A stretch of DNA of 64,000 bases from JAJXUB01 sp047974805 (GCA_047974805.1 JBKECS010000004.1:13621-77620), one strand, 5' to 3'; shown: positions 33,322-42,436, counted from the stretch's first letter. A program made the numbers and translations. The notes: generated from the sequence alone by a model not told the origin.

Positions 33322-34818
33322 ATGGTGGCGAGCGCGGTGCTGGCCTTCGACGTCGGCACCTCCGGGGTCAAGGCCGTCGTCACCGACGCCGATGGTCGCC
33401 CCACGGCGTCGGCCTACCAGACATACCCCTTGAGCACACTGCCCGACGGCGGGGTCGAGCAAAGCCTGGACCACATCGTCGACGCCGTCTTCGCGACCGG
33501 TCGGCAACTCGCCGCATCTCTTGGTGACAACATCAATCACCTGACCGGCATCAGCGTCACGGCCCAAATGTTCAATCTGGTCCCGGTTGGCAGCGACGGG
33601 CGGGCTTCCGGCCCCATGATTAGCTGGCTGGATCAACGCGCCGGCGATGCGGCCGCCAACTTCGCACAACAACATCCTGACCAGTGGACAACGTTCGGCT
33701 GCGTTCTCACCGCCAAGGACATCGTCCCCCGGATCCGCTGGCTCCAACAGGAACGGCCCTCCACGGTGTCCGCGACACGTTGGCTGTTGGACTGCAAGGA
33801 GGCGATTGTTATGGCGCTGTGCGGGAGGGCCGTCATCGACCCCTCCGGCGCGACAGCATTCCGGTTGACCGACGACACCGGCACCAATTGGGACCCGGCT
33901 AAATGCCGGATCGCAGGGGTTTCCCTAGACCTGCTACCGACTATTCGGCCCGCGACCGACGTGGCCGGCGGACTTCTGCCGTCTGCGGCGGACCGGCTGA
34001 ATCTCCCCGTCGGCACGCCGGTCTATGTCGGGACGGGGGACGTCATCGCCAGTCAGTTGGGCGCCGGCGCCGTCCATCCCGGCGATGCCCACCTCAGCCT
34101 CGGCACAGCTGCGTACTTTGGTCTCTTGCTCCCCCACCGTGGTGAGGACCCCGGTCGGAACCTTGCCCCCCTTGTTCATGTCGACAGACGCTCGTGGATC
34201 CTGTGGCTGGAGATGGCCACCGGAGGTGCCGCCCTCACCTGGGCGCTGCGCCTTACCGGACTTGTTGGGCCGGACGGCACGGACTTTCAGCGCATGGAAG
34301 CACTGGTGAGGCAAGCCAGGGACGGCATGGGGGACTTGGTCTTTGGACCATGGTTCACCGGTGAGCGGGTGCCGCTCTTCGACGACTCCCTCCGGGGCGC
34401 CGTCTCGGGCCTGGACCTTCATCATGGTCCAGGCCATCTCATCCGCTCCGTCATGCTTGGGGTTGCCTGCCAACTGCGATGGGCGCTCACCTATGGAGAG
34501 GCATTCGCCACACCGGCCACCCGCATTGTCGCCGTTGGTGGCGGGGCGATGGGCTCGTTGTGGACCCAGTTGATCGCCAACGTCCTCGGCCGCGAGGTTG
34601 TCAGCCTTGATGACGCACAGGACGCCGGTTCGGTCGGCGCAGCGTCCTGCGCCCTGGTAGGCGCCGGTCTGCAGGACTCATTCGAGTTCCTCGCCGACCG
34701 TTCCCACGTCGGGACGATCTTCCGTCCGGACCCGGACGAGAGCGACGGCGCCCAACAGTTGTTCCACCGATTCCAAGCCCTCGCAGGCCACACCGGGCCA
34801 ACTCCCGCGCGTGCCTGA
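33322..34818 (+). CDS. FGGY-family carbohydrate kinase
   Basis: The 498-residue protein shows the N-terminal phosphate loop VLAFDVGTSGVKAVVTDADG, ISWLDQRAGDAA and the C-terminal FGGY-type signature region VGGGAMGSLWTQLIANVLGREV. FGGY kinases phosphorylate polyols and ketoses (xylulose, erythritol, ribulose, glycerol). It follows the aminotransferase by 4 bp and overlaps the HAD gene by 8 bp. ATG 33322 is used. It is nearest to xylulokinase by eye, but the operon argues for a different substrate. Confidence 0.86.
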   Translation: MVASAVLAFDVGTSGVKAVVTDADGRPTASAYQTYPLSTLPDGGVEQSLDHIVDAVFATGRQLAASLGDNINHLTGISVTAQMFNLVPVGSDGRASGPMISWLDQRAGDAAANFAQQHPDQWTTFGCVLTAKDIVPRIRWLQQERPSTVSATRWLLDCKEAIVMALCGRAVIDPSGATAFRLTDDTGTNWDPAKCRIAGVSLDLLPTIRPATDVAGGLLPSAADRLNLPVGTPVYVGTGDVIASQLGAGAVHPGDAHLSLGTAAYFGLLLPHRGEDPGRNLAPLVHVDRRSWILWLEMATGGAALTWALRLTGLVGPDGTDFQRMEALVRQARDGMGDLVFGPWFTGERVPLFDDSLRGAVSGLDLHHGPGHLIRSVMLGVACQLRWALTYGEAFATPATRIVAVGGGAMGSLWTQLIANVLGREVVSLDDAQDAGSVGAASCALVGAGLQDSFEFLADRSHVGTIFRPDPDESDGAQQLFHRFQALAGHTGPTPARA

Positions 34819-35533
34819 CCAGATAGGACAACCGCCTATGCCCCACCAGACTTCTCATGCACCAGTGGTCGCGGTCATCTTCGACCTCGACGGTGTCATC
34901 GTCGCCTCGGAACACCTGTGGGACGAAGGATGGCGGCGCGTCATTGCAGGCCACGGAGGCACGTGGGACGACGACGATACCCGTGCCTGTCAGGGAAAGT
35001 CGGTCCCCGAGTGGGCCGCCTATCTCGGGCAGCGTGCCGGAATCGCAGCTGATGCAGCGAGGAAGGAGGTCGTCGACTTCGTGTTGTCGGCATACGATCG
35101 TGGGGATGTGGCGATCCTTCCGGGAGCTGCGGACATGGTCAACGAGGCCGCAGACCGCGTCCCCATCGGCATGGCCACCTCGGCGCCTCCCGAGGTGATC
35201 GCGCGCATTGTGCAGATGCCAGAGCTCTCGGGTCGGTTCTCCGTCGCGGTCTCGTCGGCAGAAGTCGCCCGCGGGAAACCAAGTCCGGACGTTTACGAAG
35301 CCGCAATTGCCCGATTAGGCGCGGATCCACACGTCAGTTTGGCCGTCGAAGACTCCAGCAACGGAATTCGTGCGGCCAACGCGGCCGGGCTAACCGTTAT
35401 CGGGATCGAGCATGCCCAATATCCGGTAGCAGGCGACGCCCGGGAATGCGCTGCGGCGATCTACACGACAGTGCCGGCTGCAGCTGCCGAGCTCATCCGC
35501 CGGTTGGACCTTGCCCTTGCTCGAGCGCAATGA
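34811..35533 (+). CDS. HAD-superfamily phosphatase/phosphoglucomutase-like
   Basis: The 240-residue protein has HAD motif I FDLDGVIVASEHLWDEG, motif II ATSAPPEV, and motif III/IV GKPSPDVYEAAIARLG with VAVEDSSNGIRAANAAGL, so all four motifs are complete. The subfamily includes beta-phosphoglucomutases and sugar-phosphate phosphatases. GTG 34811 overlaps the kinase end; ATG 34838 is also possible. It is the last gene of the operon and could remove phosphate from an intermediate or clear a toxic side product. Confidence 0.83.
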   Translation: MPDQIGQPPMPHQTSHAPVVAVIFDLDGVIVASEHLWDEGWRRVIAGHGGTWDDDDTRACQGKSVPEWAAYLGQRAGIAADAARKEVVDFVLSAYDRGDVAILPGAADMVNEAADRVPIGMATSAPPEVIARIVQMPELSGRFSVAVSSAEVARGKPSPDVYEAAIARLGADPHVSLAVEDSSNGIRAANAAGLTVIGIEHAQYPVAGDARECAAAIYTTVPAAAAELIRRLDLALARAQ

Positions 35534-35608
35534 CCTCCACGACCAGATCCGTTGCGCCGTGCGAACCGAACTGATGAGGTGGAGAAGCGCCTCAGCCAGC
35601 GAGCACGG

Positions 35609-36073
35609 TCAGGAACGGTAGAGAACCAACGACGTGCTTCGGGTGATCCGCGGGCGTTCCCCGGGCCGTAGGGCGACGGCATCTCCGGTCGGGGAGACGG
35701 CGAAGAAGCGACTGGCTCGCCCGGAGTCACGGGCATCGTCCATGGCCGCGGCAAGCGCCTGACTCAGTTCGCTGACCCGCGAGCGCAGCGCCTCCACCTG
35801 GTTCTCCAGCTCGAGGATCCGGGCGATCCCGGACAGGGAGACTCCCTCGTCCTGGGACAGCCGCTGCACCTCACGCAACAACGCGACGTCGCGCGCCGAA
35901 TAGCGCCGACCCCCACCGGTCGTCCGGGACGGAGTGACGAGCCCGAGTCGGTCATATTGGCGCAGCGTCTGGGCGTGCATACCGGCCAGCTCGGCTGCCA
36001 CGGAGATGACGAACACCGGAGTGTCGTCGTCCACGCCCAGGCGCGCCGACGCTCGGGAGCGGCCACCCGCCAT
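35609..36073 (-). CDS. hspR: Heat-shock repressor HspR (MerR family)
   Basis: From ATG 36073 the 154-residue protein has a MerR HTH (FVISVAAELAGMHAQTLRQYDRLGLVTPSRTTGGGRRYSARDVALLREVQ) and a coiled-coil helix (about 80-110), then a basic tail. HspR represses dnaK and clpB by binding HAIR elements, with DnaK as co-repressor. It starts one base after the dnaJ stop and is the last gene of the dnaK operon, giving autoregulation. It converges on the HAD gene. Confidence 0.93.
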   Translation of the reverse strand: MAGGRSRASARLGVDDDTPVFVISVAAELAGMHAQTLRQYDRLGLVTPSRTTGGGRRYSARDVALLREVQRLSQDEGVSLSGIARILELENQVEALRSRVSELSQALAAAMDDARDSGRASRFFAVSPTGDAVALRPGERPRITRSTSLVLYRS

Positions 36074-36074
36074 G

Positions 36075-37106
36075 TCAGGTCCGCGCCTTGGCGAGCAGCT
36101 CGGCCCGCGGGTCGGTACCGTTCTGGGCCTCCTGGAGCGTCTCCACCGCGGCACGCGCCTCGGCTGACAACTCCGTCGGCACGATGACCTGAACTTTGGC
36201 CAACAGGTCGCCGGTGCCGCCCTTGGTGGGGTGCACGCCGCGGCCCTTGACCCGCAGCACCCGTCCGCTCGGTGTGCCAGGTGCCACCTTGACCTTGACG
36301 GTCGTGCCGTCCAGCGTGGGCACGCTCACGGTTGCACCCAACGTGGCCTCTGCAAAGGTCACCGGCACATCGACGGTGAGGTTGTTGCCCTCTCGTGCGA
36401 AGACCGGATGCGCGGTGACCGACACCGTGAGGATGAGGTCGCCGTCCTGGGCGCCCGGCCCGCCGGGCCGTCCTTTGCCGCGAAGGCGGATCTTCTGCCC
36501 GTCCTTGACCCCGGCAGGAATCTTCGTGGTGATCTTCCCGCCATCGGCGGTCTGCAGCGTCACCGTGGACCCCTCGACCGCGTCGCGGAAGGTCAACGTG
36601 GTGCTGGCCTGCAGATCCGCGCCCTTGCGCGGGCCTCGCGCCGAGGCATACCCGCCGAACGGATCGCCGCCACGAGTGCCACCGTATGCCCCACCGCCAC
36701 CGAACATCTGCGAGAGCAAGTCTTCGATGTTGCCGTCGCCGTAGCCGCCACCACCGCCCCCAGTGGAGAACCGGACGTTGCCGCCCTGCCCCCCGCCGAA
36801 GGCACTAAAGATGTCCTCGAAGCCACCATTGCCACCGCCGGGTCCACCGGCGGTGAAGCGGGCACCACCGCGCGCCATCTGCCGGATGGCGTCGTACTCA
36901 CGGCGCTGCTCGGCGTCGGAGAGCACGGCATACGCCTCGCCGACTTCCTTGAACCGCTGCTCGGCGGACGCGTCACCGGCGTTCTGGTCAGGGTGCAGCT
37001 TGCGAGCCAGCTTGCGGTAGGCCTTTTTTATGGTCGCACTGTCGGCGTCCTGGGCGACGCCGAGGATGGCGTAGAAGTCCTTCTCGAACCAGTCTTGACT
37101 GGCCAT
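36075..37106 (-). CDS. dnaJ: DnaJ-type co-chaperone without zinc finger (CbpA-like)
   Basis: The 343-residue protein has a J-domain (FYAILGVAQDADSATIKKAYRKLARKLHPDQ with HPD), a Gly-rich stretch (about 85-150) and two C-terminal peptide-binding domains. The four CxxCxGxG zinc motifs of classical DnaJ are absent; the Gly region passes straight into LTFRDAVEGSTVTLQTADG. It stimulates DnaK ATPase. ATG 37106 has AAAGGAG 9 nt upstream; a longer frame to 37265 is a shadow of grpE. Gene order dnaK-grpE-dnaJ-hspR is the standard actinobacterial one. Confidence 0.93.
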   Translation of the reverse strand: MASQDWFEKDFYAILGVAQDADSATIKKAYRKLARKLHPDQNAGDASAEQRFKEVGEAYAVLSDAEQRREYDAIRQMARGGARFTAGGPGGGNGGFEDIFSAFGGGQGGNVRFSTGGGGGGYGDGNIEDLLSQMFGGGGAYGGTRGGDPFGGYASARGPRKGADLQASTTLTFRDAVEGSTVTLQTADGGKITTKIPAGVKDGQKIRLRGKGRPGGPGAQDGDLILTVSVTAHPVFAREGNNLTVDVPVTFAEATLGATVSVPTLDGTTVKVKVAPGTPSGRVLRVKGRGVHPTKGGTGDLLAKVQVIVPTELSAEARAAVETLQEAQNGTDPRAELLAKART

Positions 37107-37125
37107 GTCAGCGTCTCCTTTCAGG

Positions 37126-37806
37126 TCACTCGGGGTCGGCCACGGCGACCCGGGCCGGACGCAGTACCCGCTCGCCGGCCTTGTAGCCCGGTTGCAGCAC
37201 CGTGACGACCGTCGTCGAGGTCGCATCGCTGGGCAGGTCGGGGTTGTCGCCGTCCCAGGCCGCATGCATCAAGGCCTCGTGCACGATCGGATCGAACGCC
37301 TCGCCCACCTCACCGTATGAGGTGAAGCCGAACTTGGCGAGGATCTGGTCGAGCTTTTCGGCAATCGCCGCAAAGGGGCCGTCGTCGAGGTCTCCGTGCG
37401 CCCGTGCCGCATGTAGGTCATCGAGAACGGGCATGAGGGCAGTGAGCACCCCGTCCACGGCACGTTCGGCCTGAACGACCCGGTCGCGGTCGACCCGCTT
37501 CTTGTAGTTGACGTACTCGGCCTGCAACCGCTGCAGGTCTTCCAACCGTTCGGCGGCCAATTTGGTGTCCGGGTGGACATCGGCATCGGCCGCAGCCTGC
37601 GGATCAATGACCGCGGCGGCGTCCGGGCGGTCCGTCGGCCTGACTGGGTCGTCGTTGACGGCTTCGGTGTTTACCGCGTCCTCGCCGTCCTCAGCGCCGA
37701 CGTCACCGTCCACGACGACATCCTCCCCGGCCTGGTCGCCGGGGGTGGCGTATGCCGGCTGCTCGCTGGCATACGCCTCGCCCGAAGGACCATTGGTGTC
37801 GGTCAC
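37126..37806 (-). CDS. grpE: Nucleotide exchange factor GrpE
   Basis: The 226-residue protein has an acidic, disordered N-tail (about 1-85), the long dimerisation helix (RLEDLQRLQAEYVNYKKRVDRDR) and the C-terminal beta domain (FTSYGEVGEAFDPIVHEALMHA, VVTVLQPGYKAGERVLRPARVAV). GrpE releases ADP from DnaK. GTG 37806 overlaps the dnaK stop (GTGA). A longer acidic N-terminus than in E. coli is common in actinobacteria. Confidence 0.95.
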   Translation of the reverse strand: MTDTNGPSGEAYASEQPAYATPGDQAGEDVVVDGDVGAEDGEDAVNTEAVNDDPVRPTDRPDAAAVIDPQAAADADVHPDTKLAAERLEDLQRLQAEYVNYKKRVDRDRVVQAERAVDGVLTALMPVLDDLHAARAHGDLDDGPFAAIAEKLDQILAKFGFTSYGEVGEAFDPIVHEALMHAAWDGDNPDLPSDATSTTVVTVLQPGYKAGERVLRPARVAVADPE

Positions 37807-39683
37807 TTGGCCTCGTCCTCATCCTCGACGACCTCGGCGTCGACGACGTCGTCATCGCTGGACTCGGCGCCTGTGTGGCCCTGCGCGTCGTCGTTGCTCG
37901 CTGGGTCCCCGGCCTCTGCCTCGGCCGCAGCATAGAGAGCCGCGCCCATCTTTTGGGATTCCTCGTTGAGCGTGTCTACCTTGGCCGTTAGGTCGGCCAC
38001 GGTGGTGTTCTCATCGGCCAGTGCGGTCTTGAGCTCGGCGAGGGCGTCATCGACTGGCTTGCGCTGCTCGTCGGTCAGCTTCTCGCCGGAGTCGGCGAGG
38101 AACTTTTCGGTGGAGTAGACAAGGTTCTCGGCGTTGTTGCGTGCCTCGGTGTCCTCGCGGCGCTTCTTGTCCTCCTCGGCGTGCGCTTCGGCCTCCTGGA
38201 CCATCCGCTCGATCTCCTCTTTGGACAGGGCACTGCCGCCGGAGATGGTGATCTTCTGCTCCTTGCCGGTGCCCCGGTCCTTGGCGGAGACGTTGACGAT
38301 GCCGTTGGCATCGATGTCAAAGGTGACCTCGATCTGCGGCACGCCACGGGGAGCCGGCGCGATCCCGGACAACTCGAAGGTCCCCAGGGCCTTGTTCTGC
38401 TGGGCCATCTCCCGTTCGCCCTGGAAGACCTGGACGAGGACCGAGGGTTGGTTGTCCTCGGCGGTGGAGAAGACCTCACTGCGCTTGGTCGGGATCGCCG
38501 TGTTGCGCTCGATCAGCTTGGTGAACAAGCCGCCCTTGGTCTCGATACCCAGGGACAGCGGAGTGACATCGATGAGCAGCACGTCCTTGCGCTCGCCCTT
38601 GAGGACCCCGGCCTGAAGAGCGGCGCCGACGGCGACGACCTCATCGGGGTTGACGCCCTTGTTCGGCTCGCGACCGGCCAGTTCCTTGACCAGGCTGCTC
38701 ACCGCGGGCATACGGGTCGACCCACCGACGAGGACGACATGGTCGATGTTGGAAATGGAAATCCCGGCGTCCTTGATGACGTTGTGGAACGGCTGCTTGG
38801 TCCGCTCCAGCAGCGACTTGGTCATCTGCTCGAACTGTGCCCGGGTGAGGGTCTCATCGAGGTGGATGGGACCGTTCTCGCCCATGGAGAGGTACTGGAG
38901 CGAGATGTTCGTGCTGTTGGCGCTGGAGAGTTCCTTCTTGGCCTGCTCCGCCGCGTCCTGGAGGCGCTGCATGGCGATCTTGTCCTTGGACAGGTCCACG
39001 CCCGTGGTGTTCTTCACGGTGGTGAGCAGGTGCGCCACGATCGCGGCGTCCCAGTCGTCGCCACCGAGCTGGTTGTCACCGCTGGTGGCCTTGACCTGGA
39101 TGGTGGAAAAGCCGTCGTCAGGGTCCTTGCCCACTTCCAGAAGGGACACGTCGAAGGTGCCGCCACCGAGGTCGAAAACGAGGATGAGCTCGTCTTCCTT
39201 GCCCTTGTCCAGGCCATAGGCCAACGCGGCTGCGGTCGGCTCGTTGATGATCCGCAGGACGTTCAGGCCGGCAATCTCGCCCGCCTCCTTGGTGGCCTGG
39301 CGCTCGTGGTCGTCGAAGTACGCCGGGACGGTGATGACCGCGTCGGTGACGTCCTCGCCCAGGTATGCCTCGGCGTCCCGCTTGAGCTTCTGCAGGATGC
39401 GGGCGGAGATTTCCTGGGCGGTGTACTGCTTGCCGTCGATATCCGCGGACTTCCAGTCAGTGCCCATGTGGCGCTTGACGGAGCGGATCGTGCGGTCGAC
39501 GTTGGTGACGGCTTGACGCTTGGCGATCTCGCCGACCAGGACCTCGCCGTTCTTGGAGAAGGCCACGACCGATGGGGTCGTCCGGCCGCCCTCGGCATTG
39601 GCGATGATGGTGGGCTCGCCGCCTTCGAGGACGGCGACTGCTGAGTTGGTGGTACCGAGGTCGATCCCGACAGCTCGTGCCAT
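37803..39683 (-). CDS. dnaK: Chaperone DnaK (Hsp70)
   Basis: The 626-residue protein has the ATPase domain (AVGIDLGTTNSAVAVLEGG, FDLGGGTFDVSLLEVG, VVLVGGSTRMPAVSSLV), the linker DVLLIDVTPLSLG, the peptide-binding domain and an acidic C-terminus (EVVEDEDEAK). ATG 39683 has AAGGAG 9 nt upstream. It is the first gene of the operon and is preceded by two HAIR elements. It works with the GrpE, DnaJ and ClpB encoded here and acts as HspR co-repressor. Confidence 0.98.
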   Translation of the reverse strand: MARAVGIDLGTTNSAVAVLEGGEPTIIANAEGGRTTPSVVAFSKNGEVLVGEIAKRQAVTNVDRTIRSVKRHMGTDWKSADIDGKQYTAQEISARILQKLKRDAEAYLGEDVTDAVITVPAYFDDHERQATKEAGEIAGLNVLRIINEPTAAALAYGLDKGKEDELILVFDLGGGTFDVSLLEVGKDPDDGFSTIQVKATSGDNQLGGDDWDAAIVAHLLTTVKNTTGVDLSKDKIAMQRLQDAAEQAKKELSSANSTNISLQYLSMGENGPIHLDETLTRAQFEQMTKSLLERTKQPFHNVIKDAGISISNIDHVVLVGGSTRMPAVSSLVKELAGREPNKGVNPDEVVAVGAALQAGVLKGERKDVLLIDVTPLSLGIETKGGLFTKLIERNTAIPTKRSEVFSTAEDNQPSVLVQVFQGEREMAQQNKALGTFELSGIAPAPRGVPQIEVTFDIDANGIVNVSAKDRGTGKEQKITISGGSALSKEEIERMVQEAEAHAEEDKKRREDTEARNNAENLVYSTEKFLADSGEKLTDEQRKPVDDALAELKTALADENTTVADLTAKVDTLNEESQKMGAALYAAAEAEAGDPASNDDAQGHTGAESSDDDVVDAEVVEDEDEAK

Positions 39684-39704
39684 GGTGTGGTGCTCCTTCA
39701 TTGC

Positions 39705-39725
39705 GTTGAGTGCTCTGGACTCAAG
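39705..39725. promoter_or_regulatory. HAIR operator 1 of dnaK
   Basis: GTTGAGT-N7-ACTCAAG matches the HspR-binding consensus with one base difference. It lies 22 bp upstream of the dnaK ATG, over the leader or transcription start. Confidence 0.88.
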
Positions 39726-39767
39726 TTAAACGCGTCCAGCAGCCTTCGGCAAACTCAGCGCATCAAA

Positions 39768-39788
39768 CTTGCGTTACTCAGGCTCAAC
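39768..39788. promoter_or_regulatory. HAIR-like operator 2 of dnaK
   Basis: CTTGCGT-N7-GCTCAAC matches the HAIR consensus at all but three positions, with exact N7 spacing. It is 43 bp from the first element to the next (edge to edge 42 bp), on the far side of the expected promoter. Multiple HAIR sites are also known at the Streptomyces dnaK promoter. Confidence 0.6.
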
Positions 39789-39847
39789 TCTGGGCCGAGG
39801 GCCGGTATTCCCCAGGGGGCCCATATCACCAAGTCGGCCCTGAGGCC

Positions 39848-39853
39848 TACCTT
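39848..39853 (+). promoter_or_regulatory. Leaderless -10 box of the alpha/beta hydrolase gene
   Basis: TACCTT lies exactly 6 nt before GTG 39860, the recurrent leaderless layout. This fixes the start well inside a longer open frame. Confidence 0.45.
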
Positions 39854-39859
39854 CGAAGG

Positions 39860-40532
39860 GTGAGCCCGTCGCTCCTCCTGTTGCCCAGTCCGTTGCTGCC
39901 GGCGCTGGCCTACGAGTCCCTCGTACTCGCGCTGCGCGACCTGGGAGCCGAAGCGACGTTGGCGCCCGGCGAGTTGCACAACGGCGAGGTCTCCACCGAC
40001 CTCATCGCCAGGTGGAGCGGTCTCGCGGGCACTAGCCACCTCCTCGTCGCACACAGTATCGCCGGCTATCTCACACCGTCCGTTCGCTCTCACTCCCGGG
40101 CTGCAGGAGCTGTGTTCATGGATGCGGCGTTACCCCCCGAAGACGGAGACACGGAGCTGGCCCCTCGCCGCTTTCGTGAGTACCTCGGGGGTCTCGCCCG
40201 CGACGATGGCATACTGCCGCCGTGGACGCGCTGGTGGCCACACGACGAGTTCGACGCCGTCATCCGTCGCGATCGGTTCGAGGAACTCGATAGACGCTGC
40301 CCCCGGTTGCCGCTGCACTACTTCAGCGGGCGAGTCACCAGCCCCGCCGACTGGGCCAGGGACCGATGCGCCTACCTGGCCTTCGGCCAGCACATACGCC
40401 GCCGAACTCGACTTCGCACGCAGCCAAGGCTGGCCACTCGACACTCTCGACGGTGGCCATCTGCTCTTCATGCACGACCCGGGCATCGTCGCCAACCGGC
40501 TGCTTGCCCTGATCACTGCCATCCTCGGGTGA
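39860..40532 (+). pseudogene. Small alpha/beta-hydrolase-fold protein, frameshifted
   Basis: From GTG 39860 the protein reads SPSLLLLPSPLLPALAYES, AHSIAGYLTP (nucleophile-elbow position, with Ser before the Ile), MDAALPPEDGDTELAP and LHYFSGRVTSPADWAR, up to AYLAFG. At about 40390-40397 the homologous sequence changes frame and continues TYAAELDFARSQGWPLDTLDG, then GGHLLFMHDPGIVANRLL (catalytic His region) to TGA 40532. One base gained or lost separates the parts. Length would be about 224 residues. Either a pseudogene or a sequencing error; the catalytic His is lost as written. Confidence 0.65.
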
Positions 40533-40741
40533 GATCCGTGAGCTGCCCCCTCCCCCGTGAACAACGCGGTGACCTACGGAATTCTTGCTTTGACCGGGCG
40601 GCCAGGCGGACATCAACGGACCGACCGAGCTGGGAGACGCTCACGCTGCGGCCACCCTGGCGCCCAATGCCGGCGGTAGGTCCGTTGGTGTACGCGCGAG
40701 GCACCGCCGCTGGGTAGCGCTCGAAGCCACGCTGCGCGACG

Positions 40742-42436
40742 ATGGCCCGGATGGACACCTCCGCACATAGACTGCGCAAACTCCGCAGTCGAGTGTCGTT
40801 GCGCCACGACCTGCCCGCCGGCGTCGTCCTCGGCGTGGAAAGCGTCCCCGACGGGCTGGCGGGGGGTCTCCTGGCTGGGGTCAATCCCGTCTTCGGCCTC
40901 TACGGATACCTTTTCGGGACTCTGTTCGGGGCCGCAGCCACCAGTTCGGCGTTCATGGCCGTCCAAGCCACCGGCGCCATGGCCGTGGTGGTCTCCGACA
41001 TCGATCAGGTCCACGGCAACTCCGACAGCGCGCATACGGCGCTGTTCACCCTCTCGGTCCTGACCGGGGTGATCATGCTGGCACTCGGCCTGGCCCGGAT
41101 GGGCGGACTCGTGCGCTGGGTGCCCAACGCGGTGCTGACCGGGTTCATCAACGCCGTCGCGCTCAACATCGTCCTGGGCCAGCTGGACGCCTTCACCGGC
41201 TATACCGCCACCGGCGGGAATCGACTCAGCCGCGCCTCCGACACGGTCACCCACGCTGTCGAATTCTCCTGGCCATCGGTTCTGGTGGGCACCCTGACAA
41301 TCCTCATCATCGTCGTGCTCGGACGGACGCGACTCGGCGCCCTCTCCATGGTCATCGCCATCGCCGCCACCTCCGCACTCGTGCATTTCGGCAACTGGGA
41401 CAAGGTCAATCAGCTGCGCGAGCTCACCGAGGTCCCCGCCAGTCTGCCGACCCCCAGCTTGCCCGACCTCGGACTGACCGCGAGCCTGTTCGTCCCTGCC
41501 CTCTCGCTCGCCTTCGTCGGGCTGGTCCAAGGCGCCGCCATCAGCTCCACCATCCCCAACCACGACGGCAGCTATCCGGACCCCTCCGGCGACTTCCGCG
41601 GCCAGGGGATCGCCAACATCGCCACCGGGCTCCTGCACGGTATGCCGGTCGGCGGCTCGATGTCGGCGACCTCCATCGTCACCACCGCAGGTGCCCGCAG
41701 CCGGTTGGCCCTGCTCGTGGCCGCCGGCACGATGGCCGCCATCGTGCTCACGCTCGCCGATGTCGTCGGCTATGTGGCCATGCCCGCCCTCGCCGGGCTA
41801 CTCATGGTCGTCGGCGTGCGCACCTTCAAACTCGACGACGCGCTCATGGCCATCCGGACCGGGCCAGTCCAGGCCACCGTCGTCGCGGTCACCTTCCTGC
41901 TCACCATGGTCATTCCGCTGCAGTATGCCGTGCTCGTCGGGGTCGCGCTCTCGGTGATCCTGCACGTGGTCCGCATGTCCAACCACGTCCTGGTCCGGCA
42001 ATGGGTCCTCGGTGACGACGGCAGGATCACCGAGTCCGACCCACCCGCCAACCTTCCGGCGAACGCGGTCGTGCTGCTGCGGCCCTACGGCAGTCTCTTC
42101 TTCGCCGCCGTCGCAACGTTTGAGTCCGCCCTGCCCGCGGTCACTGCCGAATCACGCGGCGCTGCCGTCGTCCTCACCCTGCGCGGCAAGGAGGACCTAG
42201 GCAGCACGTTCATCAACGTCGTCACTCGGTATGCCAACCAGCTGCACGATGTCGGTGGCCTCCTCGTCCTGGCGGGGGTGTCGGAGCGGGTGAACACCCA
42301 ACTCAAGGCGACCGGCACGGCGCAGGTGCTCGGGGAGAACCACATTTTCCTTGCCAAGCCGGAGGTCACGGCCTCGACCCGGAAGGCGGTTGCGGTCGCC
42401 GAGGCTCACGTGCGCGCAGCATCGGCGTCGGACTAG
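40742..42436 (+). CDS. SulP-family anion transporter with C-terminal STAS domain
   Basis: The 564-residue protein has about 11-12 helices (LPAGVVLGVESVPDGLAGGLLAGVNPVFGLYGYLFG, GMPVGGSMSATSIVTTAGARSRLA) and a STAS domain from about 430 (VVLLRPYGSLFFAAVATFESALPA). The family moves sulfate, bicarbonate or other anions across the cytoplasmic membrane. ATG 40742 is used; the 209 bp upstream hold no gene and no clear signal. It is not linked to sulfur-assimilation genes here, so the anion is unknown. Confidence 0.88.
   Translation: MARMDTSAHRLRKLRSRVSLRHDLPAGVVLGVESVPDGLAGGLLAGVNPVFGLYGYLFGTLFGAAATSSAFMAVQATGAMAVVVSDIDQVHGNSDSAHTALFTLSVLTGVIMLALGLARMGGLVRWVPNAVLTGFINAVALNIVLGQLDAFTGYTATGGNRLSRASDTVTHAVEFSWPSVLVGTLTILIIVVLGRTRLGALSMVIAIAATSALVHFGNWDKVNQLRELTEVPASLPTPSLPDLGLTASLFVPALSLAFVGLVQGAAISSTIPNHDGSYPDPSGDFRGQGIANIATGLLHGMPVGGSMSATSIVTTAGARSRLALLVAAGTMAAIVLTLADVVGYVAMPALAGLLMVVGVRTFKLDDALMAIRTGPVQATVVAVTFLLTMVIPLQYAVLVGVALSVILHVVRMSNHVLVRQWVLGDDGRITESDPPANLPANAVVLLRPYGSLFFAAVATFESALPAVTAESRGAAVVLTLRGKEDLGSTFINVVTRYANQLHDVGGLLVLAGVSERVNTQLKATGTAQVLGENHIFLAKPEVTASTRKAVAVAEAHVRAASASD

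Noticed and set aside
39710..39859. Upstream extension of the 39.86-kb hydrolase frame
   Set aside because: It would run through the dnaK HAIR operators; a TANNNT box 6 nt before GTG 39860 fixes a later start.
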